Below, piece by piece: positions 52,869 through 61,097 of a stretch of DNA of 64,000 bases. The notes under the pieces were generated by a model. It made no database searches. It saw only the letters and a list, made by a program, of their open reading frames with translations, and was not told the DNA's origin. The stretch lies in the NCBI GenBank assembly GCA_900541695.1, contig UQKL01000005.1:1-64000 (forward strand), written 5' to 3'. The number at the start of each line of letters is the position of its first letter. Position 1 is the stretch's first letter. The position numbers and the translations under genes were made by a program. Source of the stretch: an uncultured Collinsella sp. Lineage in GTDB: Bacteria; Actinomycetota; Coriobacteriia; Coriobacteriales; Coriobacteriaceae.

Positions 52869-53189
52869 ATGGCGTCTGAGGGCTTTTTTGAACGGGTGTA
52901 CGAGGTGGTCGAGCAGATCCCCGAAGGGATGGTCGCCACGTATGGTCAGGTGGCGCTGCTTGCCGGTCGTCCACGAAGTGCGCGGTACGTGGGGTATGCC
53001 CTGCACAGCAATCCGCGCCCCGGCGAGATACCCTGCCATCGCGTGGTGTTTGCCGACGGGCGCATATGCGAGGGTTTTGCTTTTGGCGGTCCCGATGCTC
53101 AACGTGAGCTTTTGCTAGGGGAGGGTGTGGCGTTTAAGGACGACATGCATGTAGACTTGGCCGCCTGTCGCTGGCCAGCAGGGTTTTAG
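52869..53189 (+). CDS. MGMT/ATL-family DNA alkylation protein
   Basis: A 106-residue protein corresponding to the C-terminal domain of O6-alkylguanine-DNA alkyltransferase. The active-site motif is PCHRVV with the acceptor Cys kept, not the Trp of alkyltransferase-like proteins. The helix-turn-helix YGQVALLAGRPRSARYVG and Arg finger are present. The N-terminal domain is absent. The ATG at 52869 has GGAG upstream; an earlier in-frame ATG at 52839 is less likely. Confidence 0.85.
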   Translation: MASEGFFERVYEVVEQIPEGMVATYGQVALLAGRPRSARYVGYALHSNPRPGEIPCHRVVFADGRICEGFAFGGPDAQRELLLGEGVAFKDDMHVDLAACRWPAGF

Positions 53190-53205
53190 CGGCTCTACTG
53201 TGGCC

Positions 53206-53246
53206 AAAACCGCCACAAAGGTGCCTGTCCCCTTTGCGGCGGTTTT
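53206..53246. repeat. Repeat family B, copy 5 (compensatory change)
   Basis: AAAACCGCCACAAAGG pairs with CCTTTGCGGCGGTTTT. Relative to the other copies, CCACCAC became CCGCCAC on the left. The right arm changed in two places, so the pairing is mostly kept. Confidence 0.85.
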
Positions 53247-53582
53247 CCGTTGTAGGTTTACCGGGGCTAACTTATGGAGAAGCTATGGCGGCTCATATTG
53301 ATGCTGCAAAGTAAACCACGGTGAACTATATTTTATTCAACAACGGAGCGGGCAATAGGCGATGAAAAAGCCTGCCCTGTTGAGTTTGATTCGCATCCCT
53401 CCCCTCTGTGCGATTCAACGGTGTACTTCGGGAACGGGCCCGCTGGCAACTAACTGCCAGCGGGCCTGTTCCTGTTTGTCGGGGGAGTGCAATGGGCAGA
53501 GCCGAACCGGTCGGGCACCAAAAAAGGCGGACGCCGTAGCGCCCGCCCTATAGCAATCGAAAGTTCTAGCCAGCAGATCGAT
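53247..53582. other. Intergenic with two terminator hairpins
   Basis: On the plus strand GGAACGGGCCCGCTGGCA (53431-53448) pairs with TGCCAGCGGGCCTGTTCC (53455-53472), followed by TGTTTG. On the minus strand the hairpin at 53521-53547 (GGCGGGCGC with GCGTCCGCC) is followed by TTTTTT and ends trpS. No gene is recognised. A small RNA ending at the first hairpin is possible. Confidence 0.55.
53521..53547 (-). terminator. Terminator of trpS
   Basis: On the minus strand GGCGGGCGC-TAC-GGCGTCCGCC is followed by TTTTTTGG. One G-T pair is in the stem. Confidence 0.75.
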
Positions 53583-54632
53583 CTAGTACACCATGCCCAT
53601 GGCGTCCTGAACCTCGGCCAGGGTCTGCTCGGCAATCTCGTTGGCGCGACGGTTGCCCTCGTGCAGCACGTCCTTCACATAGTCCAGATCGTTCTCATAG
53701 CGCTGACGACGCTCGCGGATCGGCGCGAAGTACTCGTTGACGGCCTCGGTCACGTACTTCTTGAGCTGGCCGGAGCCGGCCATGCCAATCTCCTCGGCAA
53801 TCTCGACCTCGGAACGGCCAGTGCAGATGGCGGCGGTTGAAAGCAGGCCGGACACGCCGGGGCGGTTCTCGGGATCGAACGTGATCATGCGCTCGGAGTC
53901 GGTCTGGCTCTTCTTGATGCGCTTGGCCGTCTCCTCGGCGGTCATCGAGATGTTGATGGCGTTGCCGTAGCTCTTGCTCATCTTGCGACCGTCCAGGCCC
54001 GGCAGTAGCGGGGTCTCGGACAGCAGCGCTTCGACCTCGGGGAACACTTTGCCGTAGCGGTTGTTAAAGCGGCGGGCGATGGTGCGGGTGAGCTCGATGT
54101 GCGGCAGCTGGTCGCGACCGACGGGCACCACATTGCCCTTGCAGAACAGGATGTCGCAGGCCTGGTGCACCGGGTAGGTGAGCAGAAGGCCGGTGAGCTC
54201 GTGGCCCGAGGCCTCCATCTCGGCCTTGACCGTGGGGTTGCGCGCCAGCTCGGCCTCGGAGACCAGCGACAGGAACGGCAGCATGAGCTGGTTGGCGGCG
54301 GGCACGGCGGAGTGCACGTAGATCATGGTCTTGTCGGGGTCGATGCCGCAGGCAAGGTAGTCCATGACCATGTTGTACACGTTGTCCTGGATGTGCTCGG
54401 TCGTGTCGCGGTCAGTGATGACCTGGTAGTCGGCGATGAGCACGTTGGTCTTGGCGCCCATGTTCTGCAGCTCAACACGGCCCTTGAGGGTGCCGAAGTA
54501 GTGACCCAGGTGCAGACGGCCGGTGGGGCGGTCGCCGGTGAGCATGGTGAACTTCTCGGGCGTTTTGGCCAGGCCCTCGCGAATGGCGTTGCTCTTTTGC
54601 AGCGCGACTTCGTAGCTGTTCTCGTTTGGCAT
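53583..54632 (-). CDS. trpS: Tryptophanyl-tRNA synthetase
   Basis: A 349-residue class I synthetase. The HIGH motif reads LHLGHYFG, the KMSKS motif GRKMSKSYGN, and the opening GDRPTGRLHLG is typical of TrpRS. Its length fits the family (about 330-350). The ATG at 54632 has TAGGAGCAAT upstream; the longer frame to 54776 has no binding site. It appears monocistronic with its own terminator. Confidence 0.96.
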   Translation of the reverse strand: MPNENSYEVALQKSNAIREGLAKTPEKFTMLTGDRPTGRLHLGHYFGTLKGRVELQNMGAKTNVLIADYQVITDRDTTEHIQDNVYNMVMDYLACGIDPDKTMIYVHSAVPAANQLMLPFLSLVSEAELARNPTVKAEMEASGHELTGLLLTYPVHQACDILFCKGNVVPVGRDQLPHIELTRTIARRFNNRYGKVFPEVEALLSETPLLPGLDGRKMSKSYGNAINISMTAEETAKRIKKSQTDSERMITFDPENRPGVSGLLSTAAICTGRSEVEIAEEIGMAGSGQLKKYVTEAVNEYFAPIRERRQRYENDLDYVKDVLHEGNRRANEIAEQTLAEVQDAMGMVY

Positions 54633-54791
54633 GATTGCTCCTAACGTATGTTCATGGGTCAAGATGATAACGCGTTTATTGGAGGGTCGGGGCGTAAGTA
54701 CGCGAGGGGCTGGCAAGGGGTGGCTTACGCGATTGATGCGATGTAGTTGCACTTGGTCAGCGATGCCTTGGCACATTCTCGGCAGCTTACC

Positions 54792-55991
54792 CTAGAGCTT
54801 GTGGTGGCGCTCTTCCTTACGTTCCTCGGCTGCCTGCTCCTCCTGCTTAAAGGCGGGGTCGTCGGGGGTGACGAGCTCATCCTCGTGCGTGCGCTTGTTG
54901 TAATGGTGGCGCAGCACGGGCTCAAACAGATGTAGATGCTTGGCAAAGGCCGCCGAGCCAATGGCGAGCACGGTAAAGATGAGCACGCGCATGGGCACCT
55001 CGACCTGGTTGATCGCGGCGGCGCCGGCCGAAAGCATAATGCACCAGGCGTAGATGAGGAGCACTGCCTGTTTTTGGTTGTAGCCCTCTTGGATCAGGCG
55101 GTGGTGGATGTGGCCCTTGTCGGCCTGCCCGATGCTAATGTGGGCGCGCTTGCGGCGCACGATGGCGCTAAACGTGTCGATGATGGGCACGCCGGCAACG
55201 ATGAGCGGGATGATAAGCGAGGTGAGCGCGGCGGTGCGGCTCACGTTGAGTAGCGAGATGGAGCCCAGCGCAAAGCCCAGAAGCAGCGACCCCGAGTCGC
55301 CCAAGAAGATGCTTGCGGGGTTGAAGTTGTAGCGCAAAAAGGCCAGACAGGCGCCAAAGAGCGCAATGGAGAGCGCGGCGGCGTCGATGCGGCCCGAGAG
55401 AACGGCCATCGAAAACATGGTGAACGACGCGATGCCGCAGATGCCCGTGGCTAAGCCGTCGAGGCCGTCGATGAGGTTAATGATGTTCGTGAATGCCACC
55501 AGATAGATCACGGTGATGGGGTAGGCGAGCCATCCGAGCATGATCTCGCCGGGGGCAAACGGGTTGACGATGACGCCGATCCGTAGGCCGCCGATACAGG
55601 CGATAAGCGCGGCGAGGACCTGTCCGGCCAGCTTTTGCTTGGGCTTGAGCTGGAAGACGTCGTCGATAGCGCCGGTCGCAAAGATGACGGTAAAAGAAAG
55701 CGCAAGTATGGGGTAGCTGATGTGCAGACGGGGGTGGGGCACCAAAACGGGCGGCCAACCCAGGTACCAGGTGCCTAGGATTTGCACAATACAGGCAACG
55801 ACCAGGCCCAAAAACACCGCCGTTCCGCCCAAACGCGGGATGGGCTTGGTGTTGATGCGGCGCTTAGAAGGATAGTCGACGGCGTCGAGCTTAATTGCCA
55901 AGCGCTTGACCAGGGGCACCGTGAGGAAGGTCGTGATGAAGGCCGCCGCTGCCACGCATAGATACGGTATGTAGCTCGGGGATGAAGCCAT
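54792..55991 (-). CDS. Undecaprenyl-phosphate GlcNAc-1-phosphate transferase (WecA/TagO-like)
   Basis: A 399-residue membrane enzyme of the MraY/WecA family with about 11 helices. It starts glycan or teichoic-acid chains on undecaprenyl phosphate. Landmarks are RLGGTAVFLG, GAIDDVFQLKPKQKLAGQ, NIINLIDGLDGLATG (catalytic Asp region), GDSGSLLLGF and the cytoplasmic HIHHRLIQEG loop typical of WecA/TagO. The C-terminus is charged (QEEQAAEERKEERHHK). The start may instead be an upstream in-frame ATG at 56063. Confidence 0.9.
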   Translation of the reverse strand: MASSPSYIPYLCVAAAAFITTFLTVPLVKRLAIKLDAVDYPSKRRINTKPIPRLGGTAVFLGLVVACIVQILGTWYLGWPPVLVPHPRLHISYPILALSFTVIFATGAIDDVFQLKPKQKLAGQVLAALIACIGGLRIGVIVNPFAPGEIMLGWLAYPITVIYLVAFTNIINLIDGLDGLATGICGIASFTMFSMAVLSGRIDAAALSIALFGACLAFLRYNFNPASIFLGDSGSLLLGFALGSISLLNVSRTAALTSLIIPLIVAGVPIIDTFSAIVRRKRAHISIGQADKGHIHHRLIQEGYNQKQAVLLIYAWCIMLSAGAAAINQVEVPMRVLIFTVLAIGSAAFAKHLHLFEPVLRHHYNKRTHEDELVTPDDPAFKQEEQAAEERKEERHHKL

Positions 55992-56199
55992 GAATCTAAA
56001 AACCGCCAAGCGTCGAAGGAAAAGGTCAAAGGTTGCTAAGCGCAAAGGGCATAGCCGAACCATGATACTCGACCAAGGGGGGTGCATGGAATTGCACGCA
56101 GCGATAATCACGCGCTTACCAGATATTAGGGTATTGTCGATGGCTTGTCGGGATACCGGCGGGGATCCATATGGGCTGTAATGGTGGTTTTCGGCAAAT

Positions 56200-56366
56200 G
56201 AAAACCACCCCCCACGTTACGAAAATGAACCCACCTAAAACAGGTGGGTGCCCTCATCGACTGTTCCAGCGTCCTTAACAACGAAGGATACCTGTACTAG
56301 GTACGACTGTGTGGGCTCCCTAAATAAACGCGACGGTTCACCCAGTTGCTCCGCGGGGGGCGGAAT
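56200..56366 (-). ncRNA. ssrS: Probable 6S RNA
   Basis: The predicted RNA is about 165 nt. Its ends pair: CCGCCCCCCGCG at the 5' end (complement of 56352-56363) with CGUGGGGGGUGG at the 3' end, using two G-U pairs. Near the 3' end, CCCACCUGUUUUAGGUGGG forms the small hairpin often seen in the central bubble of 6S RNAs. TATGAT (minus strand, 56373-56378) gives a -10 at the right distance. 6S RNA binds and inhibits the RNA polymerase holoenzyme in stationary phase. Identification is by shape and memory, not by a covariance model. Confidence 0.55.
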
Positions 56367-56516
56367 ACCTACATCATAAAGCGGCACTTTGTCGATTCCA
56401 GTCTTGACATTACAAAATTCGTGTCGGACGATTACGGCGCCTTGGGCTTGGAGCCGTCTGTGCGGTCCGGGCTTTTGCGTTTGAGCTGCTGAATCGTTGT
56501 TTTGGAGCATGTTTTT

Positions 56517-57455
56517 ATGCCGACGTCGTTGACCGAACTTTTTTCGCCCGCCTGCCATTTGTGTCCACGCCGTTGCGGCGCGGCGCGCGACGAGGGCACG
56601 CGTGGCGTGTGCGGCGCCGACGACACGCTTAAGGTCGCCCGCGCGGCGCTCCATATGTGGGAGGAGCCGCCCATCTCGGGCGAGGCCGGCTCGGGCACGA
56701 TTTTCTTTAGTGGCTGTTCGCTCAAATGCGTCTACTGTCAAAACCACGAGATCTCGACGGGCAATTTCGGTCTTGAGATTTCGCCCGAGCGTTTGGTCGA
56801 GATTATGCTGGAGCTGCAGGACCAGGGCGCCAACAACATCAACCTGGTGACTGCGACGCATTATGCTCACCTGCTGCCGGTCGCGATTACCGCAGCGCGG
56901 GCGCGCAGGCTGGTCATCCCGATCGTCTACAACACGAGCGGCTATGAGCGGGCGAGTGCCGTGGCTGCCCTGGGTGACCTGGTTGATGTGTGGCTCACTG
57001 ACTTTAAATATGCCGATGCCGGGCTTGCGCAGTCGCTTTCTCATATTAAGGATTACCCACGCGTGGCCGTGTCGGGTCTGGCCCAGATGGCGCGCGAGAT
57101 CGAGCGCCGCGGGGGAGAGCTGGTGGACGAGGACGGACTCATGAAGCGCGGCATGATCGTGCGTCACCTGGTGCTGCCGGGGCATGCGGACGATTCGTGT
57201 CGCGTACTGGACCTGGTGTGGCAGACGGTGGGCGACGTGCCGATTTCGGTCATGAACCAGTACACGCCCAATGCGCTCATGCGCGAGCAAGGCGGCGAGT
57301 TAGCACGCGCCGTGACGCGCGAGGAGTACGAGCAGGTGCTCGACCATGCCGACGACCTGGGCTTTACGACGATGTTCTGGCAAGAGGGCGGCGCGGTAGA
57401 CGAGAGCTTCACCCCAGCCTTCGACACCACCGGCGTCCTCACCAGCGCAAAGTAG
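56517..57455 (+). CDS. Radical SAM protein, PflA-like
   Basis: A 312-residue radical S-adenosylmethionine enzyme. The cluster motif is SGCSLKCVYCQNHEIS. An extra N-terminal Cys set (CHLCPRRCGAARDEG...GVCG) could hold a second iron-sulfur site. This layout matches uncharacterised pyruvate-formate-lyase-activating-enzyme homologues; no glycyl radical enzyme is nearby. The ATG at 56517 has GGAG nine bases upstream. A promoter (TTGACA at 56404-56409) may drive it. Confidence 0.88.
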   Translation: MPTSLTELFSPACHLCPRRCGAARDEGTRGVCGADDTLKVARAALHMWEEPPISGEAGSGTIFFSGCSLKCVYCQNHEISTGNFGLEISPERLVEIMLELQDQGANNINLVTATHYAHLLPVAITAARARRLVIPIVYNTSGYERASAVAALGDLVDVWLTDFKYADAGLAQSLSHIKDYPRVAVSGLAQMAREIERRGGELVDEDGLMKRGMIVRHLVLPGHADDSCRVLDLVWQTVGDVPISVMNQYTPNALMREQGGELARAVTREEYEQVLDHADDLGFTTMFWQEGGAVDESFTPAFDTTGVLTSAK

Positions 57456-57561
57456 CGCGTTTGCCGATGATTTTTCTGGGACGGGGATTAAAAAATCATT
57501 AGGAGTAGTCTTTTTGGGCGTTGACAGTTGGCGAGCCGTAGGTAAAATATCAACTTGTCCT

Positions 57562-57634
57562 GGGGACGTAGCTCAGTTGGGAGAGCGCTGCCGTCGCATG
57601 GCAGAGGCCGAGGGTTCGACTCCCTTCGTCTCCA
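57562..57634 (+). tRNA. tRNA-Ala (anticodon CGC)
   Basis: GGGGACG pairs with CGTCTCC as acceptor stem, the D arm is GCTC...GAGC, and the T arm contains GGGTTCGACTCCC. The anticodon stem CTGCC/GGCAG surrounds GTCGCAT, so the anticodon is CGC and reads GCG. CCA is not encoded (ACCC follows). A terminator lies 15 bp downstream. Confidence 0.93.
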
Positions 57635-57648
57635 CCCTTGGATTTGAT

Positions 57649-57680
57649 AAGCCGTCGACATTGTGTCGGCGGCTTTTTTT
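57649..57680 (+). terminator. Terminator of the tRNA gene
   Basis: AAGCCG-TCGACA and TGTCG-GCGGCTT arms are followed by TTTTTTT. Confidence 0.8.
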
Positions 57681-57698
57681 GAAAGAAAGGGCTGTACC

Positions 57699-58118
57699 AT
57701 GGCCGAGCTTGAGTCCCAACCATTGTCCGACGAGGAGCGCGCCGAGTTGGAAGAGCTCCGCGCCGAGAAGGCTCGTCGCGAGGCCCAGGAAGAGGCACGC
57801 CGCGAGCGTGAGGAGCTGGCCGCCCTGCGCGCCGAGCGTGCGAAGGCCGATGAGGCCGCTGCCAAGGCCGCATCCGAGCCGGCGCCCGCCGCGTCCAAAC
57901 CTCAGCCTAAAAAAGTCGCTCGTCCCAAGCCCGTCGATTCTAAGCCGAGCCGTGACGAGATGACGTTTGCCCAGCGCATGGTCACCTCTAAAGAGCCTGT
58001 GGACGAGGACGATATCCCCGGCATGCCGCCGGCTCAAAAGCTCATCATCGCGCTCGCCCTGATTGGGTTTATCGTCTTTATGGGCTACACGATCACGGGC
58101 AGCATGGGGCTGCACTAA
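57699..58118 (+). CDS. Hypothetical coiled-coil protein with C-terminal membrane anchor
   Basis: A 139-residue protein. Residues about 8-60 form a highly charged coiled coil (EERAELEELRAEKARREAQ). A Pro/Lys-rich linker (KPQPKKVARPKPVDSKP) follows, and one hydrophobic segment (KLIIALALIGFIVFMGYTI) ends the protein, so it is a tail-anchored or single-pass protein. I do not recognise a family. The ATG at 57699 has GAAAGAAAGG upstream. It lies between the tRNA and pncB. Confidence 0.75.
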   Translation: MAELESQPLSDEERAELEELRAEKARREAQEEARREREELAALRAERAKADEAAAKAASEPAPAASKPQPKKVARPKPVDSKPSRDEMTFAQRMVTSKEPVDEDDIPGMPPAQKLIIALALIGFIVFMGYTITGSMGLH

Positions 58119-58201
58119 CCGAACCGCACCCGGCGCCCCGCTCGCGTATTCCGCACCGCCCAACCCTCAACCTCTGTACAACATATTCGAAAGGTCGCCC
58201 C

Positions 58202-59707
58202 ATGGCTTTGACCGACATCTCGCATCCCACCGACATCGCAATGCTCACCGATCTGTACGAGCTCACTATGGCCCAGGGCCTGTGGGAGAGCGGTAAAGCC
58301 AATGAGCAAGGTTGTTTTACGGCGTTTTACCGCGACCATCCGTTTGGTAGCGCGTACGCCGTTATGTGCGGCACCGCCGAGCTTCCCGAGCTCGTCGAGA
58401 ATCTACGTTTTACGTCCGAGGATATCGAGTACCTAGCCTCGCTTCAGGCTCCCGCCGGCGGTGCGATGTTTAAACCCGCATTCCTCGACTACCTGCGCAA
58501 CTTCCGCGCGCACGTGAACATTGACGCCGTGCCCGAGGGCGAGCTCGTTTTTCCGCGCGAGCCCATGGTGCGCGTTACCGGTCCGGCGCTGGAGTGCCAG
58601 CTGCTCGAGACGGCGCTGCTCAACATCGTCGGCTTCCAGACGCTCGTCGCCACCAAGACGGCGCGCGTGGTGTTGGCGGCGGATGGCCGTCCCGTCGCCG
58701 AGTTTGGCCTGCGCCGCGCCCAGGGTCCCGATGGCGGTCTGGCCGTCGCCCGCGCAAGCTATGTGGCCGGCTGCTCGTCCACGTCTAACGTCCTTGCCGG
58801 GCGCCGTTACGGTATCCCCGTCTTTGGCACACACGCGCACAGCTGGGTGATGAGCTTTGACTCCGAGCTCGAGGCCTTCCGCGCCTTTGCCAAGTCGAGC
58901 CCCAAGAATTGCACGCTGCTCATCGACACCTACGATGTGCGCGAGGGCTGCGAGCACGCCATTACGGTTGCCAAGGAGATGGAGGCGGCGGGCGAGCGCC
59001 TGTCGGCCATTCGCATTGACTCGGGCGACCTGGCCAAGCTCTCCAAGTATGTCCGCGGTCGTTTCGATGCCGAGGGCCTACCTTATGTGGGAATCTCGGT
59101 GTCCAACGACCTGGACGAGTACACGATTCAGTCGCTGCTCGACCAGGGCGCGCCCATCGACAGCTTTGGCGTGGGCACCAAGCTCGCGACCTGCTACGAT
59201 CAGCCGGCGCTGGGCGGCGTGTACAAGCTTTCCGCCCGTCGTGCGAGCGATGCGGACCCGTGGACGCCGGTGGTGAAGCTCTCCGAGCAGCCCTACAAGC
59301 GCACGATTCCGGGCGTGCAGCGAGTGCGCCGCTATTACGACGGCTTTGGCGGCCCGGTCTGCGACATGATCTATGACGAGGACCATCTGGCGGGGGAGGG
59401 CGCCGCGCGCGGCAATACCCTCGTGGCCGTGAACGATGCCGCCCTGGTAACCGATGTGTCGGAGCTTGAGTATCGCGAGCTGCTGGTGCCGATCGTGCGC
59501 GATGGCAGTGCGGTGGCTCCGCGTGAGAGCATCGAGGACGCGCGCGAGCGCTGTGCTTGGGCGCTCGATCATCTGGACGCGGCTTTTAAGCGCTTCCTGT
59601 ATCCGCAGACCTACGTGGTGGGTATGGAACAGGGCCTGGCCCAGGTGCGCGACGAGCTCGTGCGCAAGAACATGGCCGCGGCATCGGCTTTCCCCTGGGC
59701 AAAATGA
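58202..59707 (+). CDS. pncB: Nicotinate phosphoribosyltransferase
   Basis: A 501-residue enzyme converting nicotinate and PRPP to nicotinate mononucleotide in NAD salvage. Recognised parts are DLYELTMAQG at the start, the autophosphorylated His region GTHAHSWVMSF, and IRIDSGDLAKLS with the PRPP-binding Asp. The length (about 490-510) matches the long bacterial type. The ATG has GAAAGG upstream. The stop codon runs into a degenerate repeat D. Confidence 0.95.
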   Translation: MALTDISHPTDIAMLTDLYELTMAQGLWESGKANEQGCFTAFYRDHPFGSAYAVMCGTAELPELVENLRFTSEDIEYLASLQAPAGGAMFKPAFLDYLRNFRAHVNIDAVPEGELVFPREPMVRVTGPALECQLLETALLNIVGFQTLVATKTARVVLAADGRPVAEFGLRRAQGPDGGLAVARASYVAGCSSTSNVLAGRRYGIPVFGTHAHSWVMSFDSELEAFRAFAKSSPKNCTLLIDTYDVREGCEHAITVAKEMEAAGERLSAIRIDSGDLAKLSKYVRGRFDAEGLPYVGISVSNDLDEYTIQSLLDQGAPIDSFGVGTKLATCYDQPALGGVYKLSARRASDADPWTPVVKLSEQPYKRTIPGVQRVRRYYDGFGGPVCDMIYDEDHLAGEGAARGNTLVAVNDAALVTDVSELEYRELLVPIVRDGSAVAPRESIEDARERCAWALDHLDAAFKRFLYPQTYVVGMEQGLAQVRDELVRKNMAAASAFPWAK

Positions 59708-59787
59708 TCCGCATGCGACGGAGGAAAGCGGACTATATTCTCGCTCACCCGTTCGCTCGCTTGCTCAGCATTCGATTGGTTTGACGT

Positions 59788-60915
59788 ATGACGACTTCTT
59801 ATAAAACGATGGTGGTAAAGATCGGCTCGTCCACGGTGGTGGGCGCCGATGGCAAGGTTAACCGCGCCTTTATCGGCGGGCTGGCCGATCAGGCTGCTGT
59901 CCTGCGCAAGCTCGGCTGGCGTCTGGTCGTGGTGAGTTCGGGCGCCATCGCCTGTGGCTATCCCGTGCTGGGCTTCGACCGCAAACCGGTCGGTGACCTG
60001 CCGAGCCTGCAGGCCTGCGCCTCGGCCGGTCAGTGCATCATCTCGTCGGCCTACGACGAGGAGTTCCATGCACGTGATCTGCTCACCTCGCTCGTGCTGC
60101 TCACACGTCACGACACGGCGCGTCGCACGTCCTATCTGCACGCGCGCGACGCCCTGCTGCGTCTGGTGGAGCTGGGCGTGGTGCCGGTCGTCAACGAGAA
60201 CGACACCGTCACCGTCGATGAGATCAAGTTCGGCGACAACGACACGCTGGCGGCGCTCGTGAGCTGCCTGGTTTCCGCCGACCTGTGCGTGACGCTGTCC
60301 GACATCGACGGCCTCTACACCGCCAATCCGCATGAGGACCCCACGGCCGAGTTTGTCCCTGTCGTGCATAAGATCGATGCCAAGATCATCGCCTCGGCGG
60401 GCGATTCTTCGACCTCGGTGGGCACGGGCGGCATGATCACTAAGATCCACGCGAGCCGCATTCTGATGACGGCGGGCATTCAGAGCGTGATTTGCTCGGG
60501 CGAGGAGCCCGATGCGCTCGTGCGCCTTGCCCGCGGCGAGAGCGTGGGCACGCTGTTCGACCCGCCGGCTGAGCGCCTGGATATTGCGCCCCGCAAGCTG
60601 TGGATTGCGCTGGGCGACAAGGCCCACGGCTCGGTGACGGTCGATGACGGTGCCGCGAAAGCTCTGGTCGGCCACGGGTCGTCCCTGCTTGCGGTTGGTA
60701 TTCGTGAGGTCGATGGCGAGTTTGCCGAGGGTGATGTGCTCGACGTGTGCGACCCGAGCGGCATGGTTGTCGCGCGCGGTATCGCCGAGGCCGATTCGGA
60801 CGTGTTGGAACTTGCTGCCGGCCGCCGCCAGGACCAGATCGCCAGCAACCGCCTGCTCGCAAACCTGGCCGAGAAGCCTGCGATTCACCGAGATAATTTA
60901 ATCGTCTTCGCCTAA
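59788..60915 (+). CDS. proB: Glutamate 5-kinase
   Basis: A 375-residue enzyme for the first step of proline synthesis. The N-terminal amino-acid kinase domain shows VVKIGSST, SSGAIACG and the nucleotide loop SVGTGGMITKIHAS. The C-terminal PUA domain (about residues 275-355) is present. No Shine-Dalgarno site is obvious, although the ATG fits the family start. proA lies downstream, separated by a minus-strand peptidase gene and a candidate small RNA, so proBA is not a simple operon here. Confidence 0.95.
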   Translation: MTTSYKTMVVKIGSSTVVGADGKVNRAFIGGLADQAAVLRKLGWRLVVVSSGAIACGYPVLGFDRKPVGDLPSLQACASAGQCIISSAYDEEFHARDLLTSLVLLTRHDTARRTSYLHARDALLRLVELGVVPVVNENDTVTVDEIKFGDNDTLAALVSCLVSADLCVTLSDIDGLYTANPHEDPTAEFVPVVHKIDAKIIASAGDSSTSVGTGGMITKIHASRILMTAGIQSVICSGEEPDALVRLARGESVGTLFDPPAERLDIAPRKLWIALGDKAHGSVTVDDGAAKALVGHGSSLLAVGIREVDGEFAEGDVLDVCDPSGMVVARGIAEADSDVLELAAGRRQDQIASNRLLANLAEKPAIHRDNLIVFA

Positions 60916-60929
60916 CCAATTGACGCTGC

Positions 60930-61036
60930 AAACGCCCCTAAGCGGCAATCTGACGTTCAATCGTCGGGCATGACCAAAAGGTCAATGTCCTCCTCCTTCA
61001 CGTCACTTTGCTCGCTTAGGGGCGTTTTCGCTTTCC
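60930..61036 (+). ncRNA. Candidate structured small RNA or complex terminator after proB
   Basis: AAACGCCCCTAAGCG (60930-60944) and its exact complement (61013-61027) enclose 68 bases. Two inner hairpins are GACG-TTCAAT-CGTC (60952-60965) and TGACC-AAAA-GGTCA (60971-60984). A single-stranded-looking TCCTCCTCCTT follows, complementary to Shine-Dalgarno sequences. The end is TTTTCGCTTTCC. The arms are far longer and the loop far larger than in an ordinary terminator. Confidence 0.4.
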
Positions 61037-61073
61037 GTCCTCTACCTGCGGCATCGTCATTGCCGGTACTTGT

Positions 61074-61097
61074 CCGGCACTTGGGGACATTCCTTTG
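61074..61097. repeat. Repeat family C, copy
   Basis: CCGGCACTTGGGGACATTCCTTT. It abuts the stop codon of the peptidase gene. Confidence 0.7.

Noticed and set aside
53362-53553. A short frame before trpS
   Set aside because: It spans two terminator hairpins and has no binding site.
57562-57634. tRNA-Ala as the attachment site of a mobile element
   Set aside because: No integrase or repeated 3' tRNA end is nearby; both flanks are ordinary chromosomal genes.
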